The notes below the pieces were generated by a model. It was not told the origin of the DNA, did not search any database, and saw nothing but the letters and a program-made list of their open reading frames with translations. The position numbers were made by a program, and so were the translations under genes. Below, in pieces: positions 37,994 to 46,835 of a DNA stretch of 64,000 nucleotides (position 1 is its first letter; the number at the start of each line of letters is the position of its first letter). Source of the stretch: Haliea sp. (GTDB taxonomy: Bacteria > Pseudomonadota > Gammaproteobacteria > Pseudomonadales > Halieaceae); assembly GCA_016704305.1 (NCBI GenBank), contig JADJAL010000059.1, forward strand, positions 1-64,000, read 5' to 3'.

Positions 37994-39241
37994 ATGCCCA
38001 TCGACGCAGCCAACCCGGTACCACCAAGCTATCCCCGTCGTGCCGGCCCGGACCAGATCCCGCCGCATGTGCCTAAGGAATTGATCCGCACCAGCGGCAT
38101 CCCGACGGGCGAGGCGTTTCTCGCCGGACCGCACGATTTCATGGCCAGGATGCACCAGGACTTCCCGCCGATCTTCTACGACGTCGGCGACTACGGCAAC
38201 GCGTGGCAGTTCATCAAACACGAGGATGCGCTGTTCGCGCTGCGCCACTGGGAGCATTTTTCCAATGAAGGCGCCACGCCGTTCCCGCGCGACCCGAACG
38301 ATTATTTCTATTTCATTCCGATCGAGATCGACCCGCCGCAGCACCGCAAGTACCGCAACATCGTCGATCCGTTGTTCAGCCCGAAAGGCGTGCTCAAACT
38401 GGAAGGCCTGATCCGCCAGCGCGCCCGCGACCTGCTCGACGATGTCGCGGACAAGGGCGAATGCGAATTCACCGAGGCCTTCGGCCGGCCGCTGCCGGTG
38501 TCCGTGTTCCTCGACATCATGGGACTGCCGCAGGATATGCGCGACACATTCGTGGAATGGGCGATCGACCTCCTGCATGGCAAGGACCGCGAGAGCATGG
38601 GCAGGGCGATGCAGAATATCGTCGCGTACATCAAGCAGGCGATCGCCGAGAAAAAGGCGCATCCCGATGAAGGCGTGGTGAGTCGCATCACGCACGCCGC
38701 GCCGGATGGCATGCCGCTGAGCGACAAGGAGATTTTCGGGTTCGTTATTTTCCTGTTCATTGGCGGGCTCGATACGGTGTTCGCGACGCTGAACAACATC
38801 TGGCTGTGGCTCGCCCGTAACCCGGATCGGGTCCAGGAGATTATTGCGCGGCCCAATGACCTCGATGCCATCGTCGAGGAACTGCTGCGCCGGTGGTCCG
38901 TGACGTTCTCCGGCCGCGTGGTCGCGCAGGACATCGAAATGCGCGGCGTGCAAATGAAAAAGGGCGACCGCATCACCTGCGTGCTGCCCGCGTGCAATTT
39001 CGACCCCGACGTATTTCCCAATCCGCTGGAGGTGGACTTCGATCGTCCACGCCGCACGATCCTGGCATTCACCGTCGGTGTACACAGTTGCATGGGATCG
39101 CATCTCGCGCGGCTGGAACTCAAGATCGCACTGCAGGAGTGGCTGCGGCGCATCCCGCAGTTTGCGGTGAAGCAGGATGCGCAGATCGTCTACCGGCCGG
39201 GCGGCGTGGTGGGGCCGGAGTCGGTGCCGTTGGTGTGGTAG
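37994..39241 (+). CDS. Cytochrome P450 (class I, CYP101/CYP111-like)
   Basis: 415 residues, ATG 37994 with AAGGAGG seven bases upstream. Motifs: C-helix IEIDPPQHRKYRNIVDPLFS, I-helix FLFIGGLDTVFATLNN (G-G-x-D-T), ExxR in VEELLRRWSVTFSGR, and the heme signature FTVGVHSCMGSHLARLELK. The overall layout, including the AWQFIKHEDALFALRHWEHFS segment and R-x-V-x-D-x2-F meander, resembles the terpene-hydroxylating camphor and linalool P450s. The substrate is therefore perhaps a terpenoid (inference). The upstream [2Fe-2S] ferredoxin is its probable partner. Confidence 0.93.
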   Translation: MPIDAANPVPPSYPRRAGPDQIPPHVPKELIRTSGIPTGEAFLAGPHDFMARMHQDFPPIFYDVGDYGNAWQFIKHEDALFALRHWEHFSNEGATPFPRDPNDYFYFIPIEIDPPQHRKYRNIVDPLFSPKGVLKLEGLIRQRARDLLDDVADKGECEFTEAFGRPLPVSVFLDIMGLPQDMRDTFVEWAIDLLHGKDRESMGRAMQNIVAYIKQAIAEKKAHPDEGVVSRITHAAPDGMPLSDKEIFGFVIFLFIGGLDTVFATLNNIWLWLARNPDRVQEIIARPNDLDAIVEELLRRWSVTFSGRVVAQDIEMRGVQMKKGDRITCVLPACNFDPDVFPNPLEVDFDRPRRTILAFTVGVHSCMGSHLARLELKIALQEWLRRIPQFAVKQDAQIVYRPGGVVGPESVPLVW

Positions 39242-39607
39242 AAGTAGCGGACGGCTCGAACACTCCGCAATCGGAATCAACTGCCGGCCTGTCGTTGCAT
39301 AGCATTCAGGCAGGTGGGTGGATGCGGTTTGCGCAGAACTGAAGCCCTGCTGGCATGGAAAATAATGTGTCGTTTTTCAGTTTTAGTCGGACATACAGAG
39401 TTGTCACCGAGGTCTCTTCAGTCCAAGAAGTGGACGTACTTGTATTGGAAAAGGGAATTACTGCTTTCGCCTAACTCCGGTCTTTAGCAGTTGAGACCTT
39501 TCATCGACTTTATGAGCAAAAGACAACGGCTCCCGAAAGAGCCACAGTGCTAGATGCTAGATGCTAGATGACTGTCTGACCCGCTGCTTGGGTCGACGAT
39601 AGTATGT
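39242..39607. other. Intergenic, 366 bases, with a 7-bp tandem repeat
   Basis: No gene seen. GCTAGAT is repeated three times in tandem at 39549-39569, and a small GGCTC/GAGCC hairpin lies at 39528-39543. The stretch is AT-richer than its flanks. Confidence 0.6.
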
Positions 39608-40273
39608 TTAAAAGAGCGAAACCTTGGCACCACGCTTTCGGCGGGTTATCCACATGCATGCCAACGCCAGTCCGAACAGAGCTAGAGTTGCTGGGGTTGG
39701 TACAGGTTTGGCGTCGCGCACGAACCACGCACCAGCCGACTCAAATTGCTGAAATACAAAATTCGTTCGCTTCGTGCTCACTTCATCGTCCCCTCCCCCC
39801 AAATCCGGTCTGTCACCATTATCATCGCGAACAAAGGGTAGGTATCCTCTGCCGTACGCATCCAGCGAGCTAGTCCAGCCCGCGACATAGTCACTCCCGA
39901 AACCGGGAGAAAATGAAGAATCGAAAACCGCGAGCACAGCGGGAGCCCACTCCGAGTATGCTTCAGTAAAAAGGGTGGGGGCGGTGTCGCTTCTACCCGT
40001 GAACGTGTTAAACAAACTCTGTACTTGCGCATTTGACGCCCACGTCCACCCGTCCATTTCATACGTGAAGCGGAAAGGAACGATAAGATTTCCGATACAG
40101 GGGCCAGCGCCGCAAACAGCAAAGATGGTATTCCACGAAATACCGGTGAAATCGGCGGGTTGCGCCCATTCCTTACCGTCTAGGGTGACAGTGTCGGTAA
40201 TCGGGATGGCTGACGCGCTACCAGCCCAGCTAAACGCCAGCACGACCAATAACCTAGTAATCAGCTTGAACAT
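39608..40273 (-). CDS. PEP-CTERM-anchored exported protein
   Basis: 221 residues. Signal peptide MFKLITRLLVVLAFSWAGSA; the mature part starts near IPITDTVTLDGKEWAQPADF. The single Cys pair CGAGPC and the aromatic-rich body (FTYEMDGWTWASNAQVQSLF, WTSSLDAYGRGYLPFV) suggest a beta-sandwich. The C-terminus VPTPATLALFGLALACMWIT then RRKRG is a PEP-CTERM variant with V-P-T-P. The AWFVRDAKPVPTPATL context is typical. It is exported and exosortase-processed by inference. Unrelated in body sequence to the PEP-CTERM protein at 34267. Confidence 0.8.
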   Translation of the reverse strand: MFKLITRLLVVLAFSWAGSASAIPITDTVTLDGKEWAQPADFTGISWNTIFAVCGAGPCIGNLIVPFRFTYEMDGWTWASNAQVQSLFNTFTGRSDTAPTLFTEAYSEWAPAVLAVFDSSFSPGFGSDYVAGWTSSLDAYGRGYLPFVRDDNGDRPDLGGGDDEVSTKRTNFVFQQFESAGAWFVRDAKPVPTPATLALFGLALACMWITRRKRGAKVSLF

Positions 40274-40676
40274 CCTTATTCTCCATTATTTTTTTTCACG
40301 ACCAATTAAACAGGCAAGATACAGACCACGTCAATTAACAAAGGGTTCTTGGCGGTATTGGTCTAACTTCTACCGGGAGTTTGTAATGAATGCTGACAGT
40401 AATCGAAAGCCCGGTTTGAGGTGTTTGCCGCCGTTTTGACCAATTTCGCTACTACCGCTTCGGTCCGGATATGGGACGGTGGTTCTCAGCGGGAGCGATA
40501 GTCGCAAAGCACCTAACTGCCGCGCTTAGCTTTAGCGAGATTTCATCGGCAGCGGTAGCCAGTCTGGAGTGCAGCAGTAGTACTGATTGGTGTGCCAGTT
40601 CGCATCTGCTGATGCCCGGTAGCTATTCGTTGTGCTGACGTGTCGCGCTGATCATTATGTTCATCACCACAATCGA
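40274..40676. other. Intergenic, 403 bases
   Basis: No recognisable gene. A short + strand frame (MNADSNRKPGLRCLPPF, 40386-40439) and fragments after it show no family resemblance. The upstream 40 bases serve the PEP-CTERM gene on the minus strand. Confidence 0.5.
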
Positions 40677-41498
40677 CTAGCGCGGGGGGAGGCGGTCGAA
40701 ATCCATTTGCCTGTAGTGCAGGTAGGCAAAGTAGAGGCCGATTGCCGCGAGGACATGCCAGATCGCGTGGCCTTGCAGCCAGGCGTGGTCGGGAACGCAA
40801 AGGGTGCGACTGCCGTCCATCAGCGAAGCCACCTGCGCAACGCCAACAAAGCAAAGGCCAACCACAAAATTGCCGATAGGGACCCGCTCTGCTGCGTCCT
40901 TGCGTCGTGCGATCACTTCCGTCGCGATGATGGCCAACACGCCGACGGCCACGATCAACTGGAACTTGAGGCCGGTGAGATACATCGCATGCACGAGCCC
41001 GGTGCATGCCACGCTCAGCAGCGTCCAAACCTTGACCTGCGAAGCACGTTCAATAAAACCGCAGCGTCGCAGGTTGATGACCAGAAACCAGAACACCAGA
41101 AGGTACATGCCGATAAAGTCGAAAACTTGTGTCACGTAGTTGTTGCTCGCGTGGTAAACCAGCGAAAACAAACCCATGAAAAACATGGCCGGGCCCATCC
41201 AGCGCAGTTCCAGGTGCGAGCTCTTGCGGCATTGCACATAGATGACGACGGCAAACACCAGGTACAAGGCATTCGACCATGTATTGGCCGGTTCGCTGAT
41301 CCAACTGCAAACCGTTGTTTCACACCACTTGATATTGGGTGCGCCGACGAGTTCGGCTGCCGCATGCCAGGGGCAGCCGGGCGCGTGGGGATTTAGGTAG
41401 TGTGTGTTCACGGCAGAGGTTCTTCGCTTTTTGGTTGCTTGGCTGTTGACCGGTTCATCATGACCTGCTCGTCCGGCAATGGATAGCCTCCAAATCAT
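40677..41498 (-). CDS. Ceramidase-like (CREST superfamily) membrane hydrolase
   Basis: Up to 273 residues with seven predicted hydrophobic segments; the true start may be an internal GTG before NTHYLNPHAPGCPW. Family features are WCETTVCSWISEPANTWSNA, with the conserved E-P-x-N-x-x-S-N, a FFMGLFSLVYHASNNYVTQV segment holding a conserved Ser and His, then IGMYLLVFWFL. The C-terminal HAIWHVLAAIGLYFAYLHYR supplies the zinc-ligand His pair. This is the alkaline ceramidase/PAQR-type metal-hydrolase layout. It may cleave amide bonds of sphingolipid-like or other lipids in the inner membrane. No sphingolipid biosynthesis gene is near, so the substrate is open. Confidence 0.7.
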   Translation of the reverse strand: MIWRLSIAGRAGHDEPVNSQATKKRRTSAVNTHYLNPHAPGCPWHAAAELVGAPNIKWCETTVCSWISEPANTWSNALYLVFAVVIYVQCRKSSHLELRWMGPAMFFMGLFSLVYHASNNYVTQVFDFIGMYLLVFWFLVINLRRCGFIERASQVKVWTLLSVACTGLVHAMYLTGLKFQLIVAVGVLAIIATEVIARRKDAAERVPIGNFVVGLCFVGVAQVASLMDGSRTLCVPDHAWLQGHAIWHVLAAIGLYFAYLHYRQMDFDRLPPR

Positions 41499-41586
41499 CG
41501 GCGTTGAGATCTAAGTAAATTTTGCGCGAGGTGATATGTACAGAGCCCGCGGATGATGATACTTTTAAACAGTACATCCGGTTTTT

Positions 41587-41592
41587 TATAAT
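41587..41592 (+). promoter_or_regulatory. Candidate -10 box (TATAAT) before the TonB receptor gene
   Basis: Consensus TATAAT about 150 bases before the ATG, inside a CCGG-flanked AT run. The -35 region (CTTTTA) is poor, so the promoter call is weak. Confidence 0.3.
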
Positions 41593-41699
41593 AAGCCGGG
41601 TGAGCGGTACAACAATAATGTAGGCCGTAATAATGACTTCACTTCTTACAGGAGACCTGTGCGTCGGATGTAAGGAGGCCTCGCAAACTTAACTCTATT

Positions 41700-41719
41700 G
41701 GTGCTCGTCCACGGGCACC
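41700..41719 (+). promoter_or_regulatory. Hairpin in the receptor leader
   Basis: GGTGCTCG pairs with CGGGCACC around a TCCA loop, 12 bases before the GGGAG ribosome site of the TonB receptor. It could modulate translation or transcript stability. Confidence 0.4.
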
Positions 41720-41744
41720 CTAACTCATCTTGGGAGTGGGTCTT

Positions 41745-43994
41745 ATGATAAAAAATTCCACGAAAGTGCTTGTTGTTGCGGTCATGGCAAGCGGTGGCGC
41801 CAGCCCTTTGTCGGCGCAAGCGCAAAATACCCTCGCGCTTGAGGAAATCATCGTAACCGCCCGGAAGCGGGAAGAATCCATACAGGATGTGCCCGTGTCT
41901 GTTACAGCGCTGAGCGCTGCGGAACTGCAGCGCTCGAGCCTTCGCGACCTTAGGGATATTACGGCTTATGTACCCAACCTGCTGGTGAACAAGGTAACCG
42001 CACTGCAGGGAGGTGCCTCAATCGCGATCCGTGGCGTCAGTTACCAGGAAATCGACAAGAGCCTGGATCCGGGTATCGGCGTGTTGCTTGACGAGGTTTA
42101 TCTTGGCACCAATGCCGGACAAATCCTGGAAAACTTTGACCTTGAGCGACTGGAAGTATTGCGTGGTCCCCAGGGTACATTGTTCGGGAAGAATACCATT
42201 GGCGGTGCAATCGCTGTTTTTCGCACTGCGCCCACCAAGGAACTCGGTGGCAAGGTGCAGGGCACGTTGGGTGACTTCAACCGGGAGGATATTCGTGGCT
42301 TGTTGAATTTGCCCATGACGGAAAACGGCGGCATAAAATTGTGGGGCTCACGGCTGAAGAACGACGGCTACATCAAAAACACGACTTTCAATGACTGGGT
42401 CGGTGGCCAGAACTTCAGCAATGTTGGTGCAACGATAGCCTACGATATTACCGAGGATTTCGACGTGTCGTTCACCTACGAGCGAACCCAGGATAAATCC
42501 GACGTCGGCGCCTTCGCCAACTTCAACAAGTACTTTGACGAGTACCCCTATTCGAACGGGACGGCGGATGCGCCTGCCGATTTGGCCGGGTTGCTGCCAT
42601 TGGCCGCAGGCCTTGGCGACACCGGGTTTCGGCAGTTTGACACCGGCAGTGACGAGGACCATAACTCGCAGAATCACCGTAACGACGGGGATACGAACCA
42701 GGATTATTCCAACCTGATTTTGAATTACGATTTTGGCGATTGGGAAGTGAAGTCAATCACCGGCTATGTCGATCGCAATGAACATGCTTTAACTGAATAT
42801 GATGCCAACCATTTTGAGTTCCTGTCGGTGTACGCCGATACGGATTACCAGCAGTTCAGCCAGGAACTTCGCCTCAATGGCAGTGTTGGCGACGTTGAGA
42901 TGACGTCTGGCTTGTATTACTGGTATTCGGACTACGACACGCATTCTATCACCTACGACCTGTTCGAGTGGCTGGCGGGTTTGCCGGATGGCAGCGTTGG
43001 TACCATCAGCCAGCATGGCGAGACCGAGTCCTATGCTGCGTTCACCAGCGCGGATTGGGCGGTGACGGATAAAATCACCTTGAGCGCGGGCGTGCGCTAC
43101 ACCTACGAGGAAAAAACGCTGGAGCCGGTCGGCCAGCAATTCTTTCTTCCAGACGGTACGCCGTTGCAGCCACCGGTATATGCAGTGCATGCCGATGAGA
43201 ACTGGGACAAGTGGTCTCCGCGCCTGGGTGCGCAGTACAGCTTCACAGACAACGTAATGACCTACGTTTCCTATTCCGAAGGGTTCAAGAGCGGTGGATT
43301 TTTCGGCCGGATTACGTCGGGCAGCAACGTGCGCAAATTTAATCCCGAGGACGTATCAACCTATGAAATTGGGTTGAAGAGTACCTGGCTGGATCAACGC
43401 CTGCGTGCAAACGCGGCGATTTTCAGCAGTGACTACACGAACAAGCAGGAAGAGATTATCGTTTCCGATCCTGATGGCAATGTGGACACCGTGGTCGTGA
43501 ATGCTTCGGATGCCACCATGGATGGTGCTGAGATAGAGATATCGGCAGCGCTGTACGAAGGCCTGACCGGCTTTATCCAGGGCGGTTACCTTGATGCGGC
43601 CTATGACCAATTCCTGATCGATGGCATACCAGGCGTGCCTACGGACGGCAGTTCCCTGGATATGCGCAATGCGCCGGAATACACGTTTGGTACTGGCCTG
43701 AACTATGTTCATTCGATATTTGGCCACAGCCAGATGGCCTATGACGTGACCTATAACTGGCGCGATAGTTACCAGACCATCTTCGACAATGATCCCATAG
43801 GCGAGACGGATGCAGCGGGTTTCTGGAATGCCAACATTGATTTCAATTACAAGGAGATGCTCACTGTATCCGTTTACGGACGTAATCTTGGGGATGAACG
43901 TTTTTACCGCGCAGTGGCGATTCCCCCTGTAACGACGTTTGGTTCGTGGAATGAGCCGCGTAACTACGGTGTAACTGTGACCTACAATTTCTAG
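41745..43994 (+). CDS. TonB-dependent outer-membrane receptor
   Basis: 749 residues from ATG 41745, with GGGAG eight bases upstream. The signal peptide ends at SPLSAQAQN. The plug domain begins LEEIIVTARKREESIQDVP and continues with ITAYVPNLLVN, IAIRGVSYQE and VLRGPQGTLFGKNTIGGAI. The barrel includes FDVSFTYERTQDK, the conserved SAGVRYTYEEK and YVSYSEGFKSGGFFGR near the middle, LRANAAIFSSDYTNKQEEI, NLGDERFYR, and ends in the aromatic strand NYGVTVTYNF. It belongs to the large, mostly uncharacterised group found in hydrocarbon- and lipid-using marine bacteria. The 3' end abuts the convergent hydrolase. Confidence 0.93.
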   Translation: MIKNSTKVLVVAVMASGGASPLSAQAQNTLALEEIIVTARKREESIQDVPVSVTALSAAELQRSSLRDLRDITAYVPNLLVNKVTALQGGASIAIRGVSYQEIDKSLDPGIGVLLDEVYLGTNAGQILENFDLERLEVLRGPQGTLFGKNTIGGAIAVFRTAPTKELGGKVQGTLGDFNREDIRGLLNLPMTENGGIKLWGSRLKNDGYIKNTTFNDWVGGQNFSNVGATIAYDITEDFDVSFTYERTQDKSDVGAFANFNKYFDEYPYSNGTADAPADLAGLLPLAAGLGDTGFRQFDTGSDEDHNSQNHRNDGDTNQDYSNLILNYDFGDWEVKSITGYVDRNEHALTEYDANHFEFLSVYADTDYQQFSQELRLNGSVGDVEMTSGLYYWYSDYDTHSITYDLFEWLAGLPDGSVGTISQHGETESYAAFTSADWAVTDKITLSAGVRYTYEEKTLEPVGQQFFLPDGTPLQPPVYAVHADENWDKWSPRLGAQYSFTDNVMTYVSYSEGFKSGGFFGRITSGSNVRKFNPEDVSTYEIGLKSTWLDQRLRANAAIFSSDYTNKQEEIIVSDPDGNVDTVVVNASDATMDGAEIEISAALYEGLTGFIQGGYLDAAYDQFLIDGIPGVPTDGSSLDMRNAPEYTFGTGLNYVHSIFGHSQMAYDVTYNWRDSYQTIFDNDPIGETDAAGFWNANIDFNYKEMLTVSVYGRNLGDERFYRAVAIPPVTTFGSWNEPRNYGVTVTYNF

Positions 43995-45703
43995 GCTCGT
44001 CCACGGTTTAGCCTACCTATAAAAGGCGTACTCCTATGACCGCTCCACGCTATCGTGGAGCGGTCACACCAGCTGAAGTAACGCGACGCAAGAGTCACGG
44101 CAGCGCATAGGGCACTTTGGGGCGCCCGACCGAGGAACTTGTTTCTGGGGGGGAGCCCCCCCCCGGGGGGGGGGCCGGGGGGGGCCGGCGGGGGGGGGGG
44201 GGGGGGGGGGGGGGTGGCGGTCTGTGCGAGCCACTGTTGCGGTGCCCATGCAATGATCGCATCGGCGTCTTCCTGTAACAGGAAACCAGCCGCTACTGCG
44301 GCGTTGGTTGCCTGCGTAACCGCCGCAACGAATCCTGCCTGATCCACATAGAGACTCGCCATTTGCGCCGCGTCAAACAGCGCGGTCGTACCGAACAGGC
44401 GGCAGAAACTGTTGCCCGCATTGACCTCGCCGCGCAGCACTGCCGACGGCGCGTCCACGTAGGGGGTGCGAATCCCGCCCATCGCATTGCCTGACGGGTC
44501 GTAGACATAATCCGAAGCGTCATCATTGAGTTCAAGGCGCGGCGATGTCGCCGGCGCAGGACCACCGGCCACCCAGGCGTTCAGGTCGCGGACGGCGCGG
44601 TTGAACACATAATGCTGCGGGCCGTTGTTCATCGGCTTATCGCAGGTGATAACCCCGCCCACGGAAGTTTCCTCAACGACCGACGCGAAGGACGGATCAC
44701 CCACGTCATCATTTCGACCAGAGACGAAGGTGTAGTAATCGCCGTGCGCAGTGCCTGCCACTTCCCAGGTGCGAAGCAGGTCAGTGTCCGGCTGTCGCGC
44801 ATTGAAATAGCCCAACAGCAACACGTCCGTCTCTGTCAGGAAGGTCATTACTGGCACGTTCAAATCCGTGCGCAGCAGTGCTACCTCGGGTGTCGGAATC
44901 GCCGCCTGGGGCTCCTGTGACAGCGGCGAACCACCGTCGCCGCGACTGTGGATCATGTAGCCGTCAAAGGTGTTGTAGAGCGGATGGATGGCGTTGACGT
45001 AGGTGGTCAGGCGGCCCGCTGACTGTGATTCGCCGTAGGCTATCAAGCGCTCGGCGACCAACCCTCCCAGCGGGTCGATACCCTCGGGATGGCGTATCGC
45101 CTGCGCGACCTGGGAGAAAATATCGTAGGAAAAGCTGTCGCCGGGGTGCACGAGGGACCCATAGCGGGCGGGGTTAATCGCCTTGAGGTATAACGGCAGC
45201 AGGCTGCCAGGACTGCCTTCGATACCTACCCGCTGGGCTGAGACTCCGACCCAAATGGACCCGCCGCGCCGCATCTCCAGATGGCCTGTGCCCCAGCTCG
45301 GCGGCGTTTCAAAGCCGGCTGTCACGTTCAACCACTCCACCAGCACAGTGCCGTCAAAATCAGCCGGATCGATGGGTCGGTAGACGACAATGCGGGTCTT
45401 GTAGGCCGCTTGCTCGCCTGGTTCTACAGGCCAGGCACCGTCCATACCCAACTCGGCGAGATTGGTGAAGGCAGACGCCGTGCCCTCCAGAAAATACTCG
45501 GTCTGTTGGTAACCGACACTTTCCAGATCAAACGTCTGTGACAGCAGGTTGATGGTGCCCTCGTCGGGAGGCAGGGAGAGTACGGGGTTTGGGATCGGCA
45601 GAAATTCAGGCTCGTTCACAGCGGTGTTGTTGTTACTGCTATTTGAGCAGGCCCCGATGGCGAGCATCAGGACCAGCATGAAGAAGCGGCTTGCGCGGTA
45701 CAT
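43991..45703 (-). CDS. Lipoprotein alpha/beta hydrolase-domain protein (Abhydrolase_10 type)
   Basis: ORF of 570 residues; the reliable part is residues of about 1-495. Lipobox in MLVLMLAIGACSNSS. Family motifs: GTVLVEWLNVTAGFETPPSW, SIWVGVSAQRVGIEG, YGSLVHPGDSFSYDIFSQVA, the nucleophile elbow LIAYGESQSAGRLTTYVNAI, and FDGYMIHSRGDGG. Then come VPVMTFLTETDVL and the C-terminal IRTPYVDAPSAVLRGE and DAIIAWAPQQWL. After that the frame enters the poly-G tract and gives a Pro/Gly-rich tail and a spurious extension through the terminator hairpin. A periplasmic esterase role beside the convergent TonB receptor is inferred. Paralogue of the broken gene at 5005. Confidence 0.85.
   Translation of the reverse strand: MYRASRFFMLVLMLAIGACSNSSNNNTAVNEPEFLPIPNPVLSLPPDEGTINLLSQTFDLESVGYQQTEYFLEGTASAFTNLAELGMDGAWPVEPGEQAAYKTRIVVYRPIDPADFDGTVLVEWLNVTAGFETPPSWGTGHLEMRRGGSIWVGVSAQRVGIEGSPGSLLPLYLKAINPARYGSLVHPGDSFSYDIFSQVAQAIRHPEGIDPLGGLVAERLIAYGESQSAGRLTTYVNAIHPLYNTFDGYMIHSRGDGGSPLSQEPQAAIPTPEVALLRTDLNVPVMTFLTETDVLLLGYFNARQPDTDLLRTWEVAGTAHGDYYTFVSGRNDDVGDPSFASVVEETSVGGVITCDKPMNNGPQHYVFNRAVRDLNAWVAGGPAPATSPRLELNDDASDYVYDPSGNAMGGIRTPYVDAPSAVLRGEVNAGNSFCRLFGTTALFDAAQMASLYVDQAGFVAAVTQATNAAVAAGFLLQEDADAIIAWAPQQWLAQTATPPPPPPPPPAPPGPPPGGGLPPRNKFLGRAPQSALCAAVTLASRYFSWCDRSTIAWSGHRSTPFIGRLNRGRA
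44037..44066. terminator. Perfect 13-bp hairpin, bidirectional terminator
   Basis: TGACCGCTCCACG and its exact reverse complement flank a CTAT loop, 43 bases behind the receptor stop. It lies inside the annotated 3' end of the convergent hydrolase, which suggests the true hydrolase stop is upstream of it on the minus strand. Confidence 0.75.
44147..44214. repeat. Poly-G/poly-C homopolymer tract
   Basis: Runs of G of up to about 26 bases, broken only by a few C, plus a run of nine C. The tract is unlike anything else in the window. It falls at the end of the conserved hydrolase domain and before the terminator. Probably a sequencing or assembly artefact, possibly marking missing bases. Confidence 0.8.
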
Positions 45704-45838
45704 GGGTGTGGTTTCCTGTGTGTTTGACTGTGTATGTCTGTGTATGACAAATCTGTTTATGGTTTACGAACGCTCCCGCCGGAGACTAATGCAATTGCGT
45801 TTTAAGATCGAATCTTATTGCGGTCAGCTTTATTCCCG

Positions 45839-46413
45839 TCAGCCACCGGAGTCATCCTCCTCCCTGAGTCGGACCGGCCCGAACTGATCGGGAAATTTGC
45901 CTTGCATGCCATCGTAGAAATCGCGGAAATACTGCATGTCGCTGCGCACATCGCCACTCATGGCAAGCGCCGGACCAAAGCCGCCAAGTTTGCGGCCAAA
46001 ATCCAGGAAGGAAGGCACGATCGGCACGCCCGCCTGGCGGGCAATGTGGTAAAAGCCCGACTTCCAGTACTCGGACTTTTCCCGGGTACCCTCTGTGGGC
46101 ACAACCAGCACGAGGTGGGGAACGGTGTCGAATGCGGACACCATCGCGGCGACCACGTTCTGGTTTCGTGGCGGATAATGGGCATGCCGCCCAGCGCCCG
46201 CATGATCCAGCCCATGGGTGGATAGAACAGGCTGTGTTTGGCCATCCATGTGACCTTGATGTCGAACGCCGCAGCGAAGATCAGCATCAGCGGGAAGTCC
46301 CAGTTGGACGTGTGCGGCGCCGCAATGAGCACATAGTGGTCAGACGTGGGCCGGACACCTACAGTCTGCCAGCCGGTGACGCGCAGCAACCAGCGCGCGA
46401 GAGTTTTTTTCAT
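45839..46413 (-). CDS. PlsC-like acyltransferase (one frameshift)
   Basis: About 190 residues, split into two frames. Start MKKTLARWLLRVTGWQTVGV; the acyltransferase HX4D motif is HTSNWDFPLML in the N-terminal part, then LFYPPMGWIMRALGGMPIIR. Near 46155-46165 one base is missing or extra. The chain then continues with QNVVAAMVSAFDTVPHLVL, the VPTEGTREKSEYWKSGFYHI block (conserved E-G-T-R) and GVPIVPSFLDFG. These are the four blocks of 1-acylglycerol-3-phosphate acyltransferases. The short, membrane-peripheral type lacks extra domains. Role in phospholipid or related acyl transfer; exact acceptor unknown. Confidence 0.8.
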
Positions 46414-46482
46414 GGGTGAGTCTTACCGCAAAGCGGGCGGGTGCATCCGTGACACGGGGCGAGTGGTGGGTCGGCGGCCGGT

Positions 46483-46546
46483 GGTGCGGCGCCGACGGCG
46501 AGGCGCTACTATAAATCATTATGGGTATTGCGCTATATGCAAAAAG
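46483..46546 (+). repeat. 64-bp direct repeat, copy A
   Basis: Matches copy B at 49310-49373 in 61 of 64 positions, same orientation. The repeat begins with a GC-rich inverted sequence (GGCGCCGACGGCG) and ends in an AT-rich block (core ATAAATCATTATGGGTATTG). The two copies bracket the FHA-protease unit. Confidence 0.85.
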
Positions 46547-46720
46547 TGGAATGGCCCTTTCGAGGTGTTCAGGTACAAAAATCACTCGTAGGAAACTCTC
46601 CCGTGTACTTCCGCTTTTCTAATCAACAGCGGTCATAGCCAGGCTCGGAGCGGGAACTTCCCTGAACGCCTACCACCGGACGTTTGCTGTCTTTGTGAAC
46701 TTGTTTTCAAAAATGATCGA

Positions 46721-46768
46721 AATCAAAGGGTCAGAGTTCTTCAAATCAAGGGGTCAGAGTTCTTGATT
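46721..46768 (+). repeat. Two tandem copies of the 25-bp palindromic repeat
   Basis: Copies at 46721-46742 (imperfect) and 46744-46768. The consensus has AATCAAG and CTTGATT ends with the centre GGGTCAGAGTT. The short terminal inverted repeats are typical of REP-like elements mobilised by RAYT transposases. Confidence 0.8.
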
Positions 46769-46835
46769 CCATTAAAGAACACAATACCAACGAGTTACGT
46801 CTACCACCCCATTGCCTGTCGTGTATTCTCTTGAT

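Noticed and set aside
37967..39280. Long minus-strand open frame (437 codons) opposite the P450 gene
   Set aside because: Antisense shadow of a high-GC gene. The plus strand has complete P450 motifs and a strong ribosome site; the minus frame shows no domain and a composition biased to His, Arg and Gln.
40386..40560. Possible RHS/YD-repeat fragment suggested by RYYRFGPDMGRW
   Set aside because: Only a few residues resemble the motif, and the surrounding frames show no further repeat.
44037..44214. Proline-rich C-terminal domain of the hydrolase at 43991-45703
   Set aside because: It derives from the poly-G tract and from sequence overlapping a terminator hairpin. The paralogue at 5005 shows no such tail.
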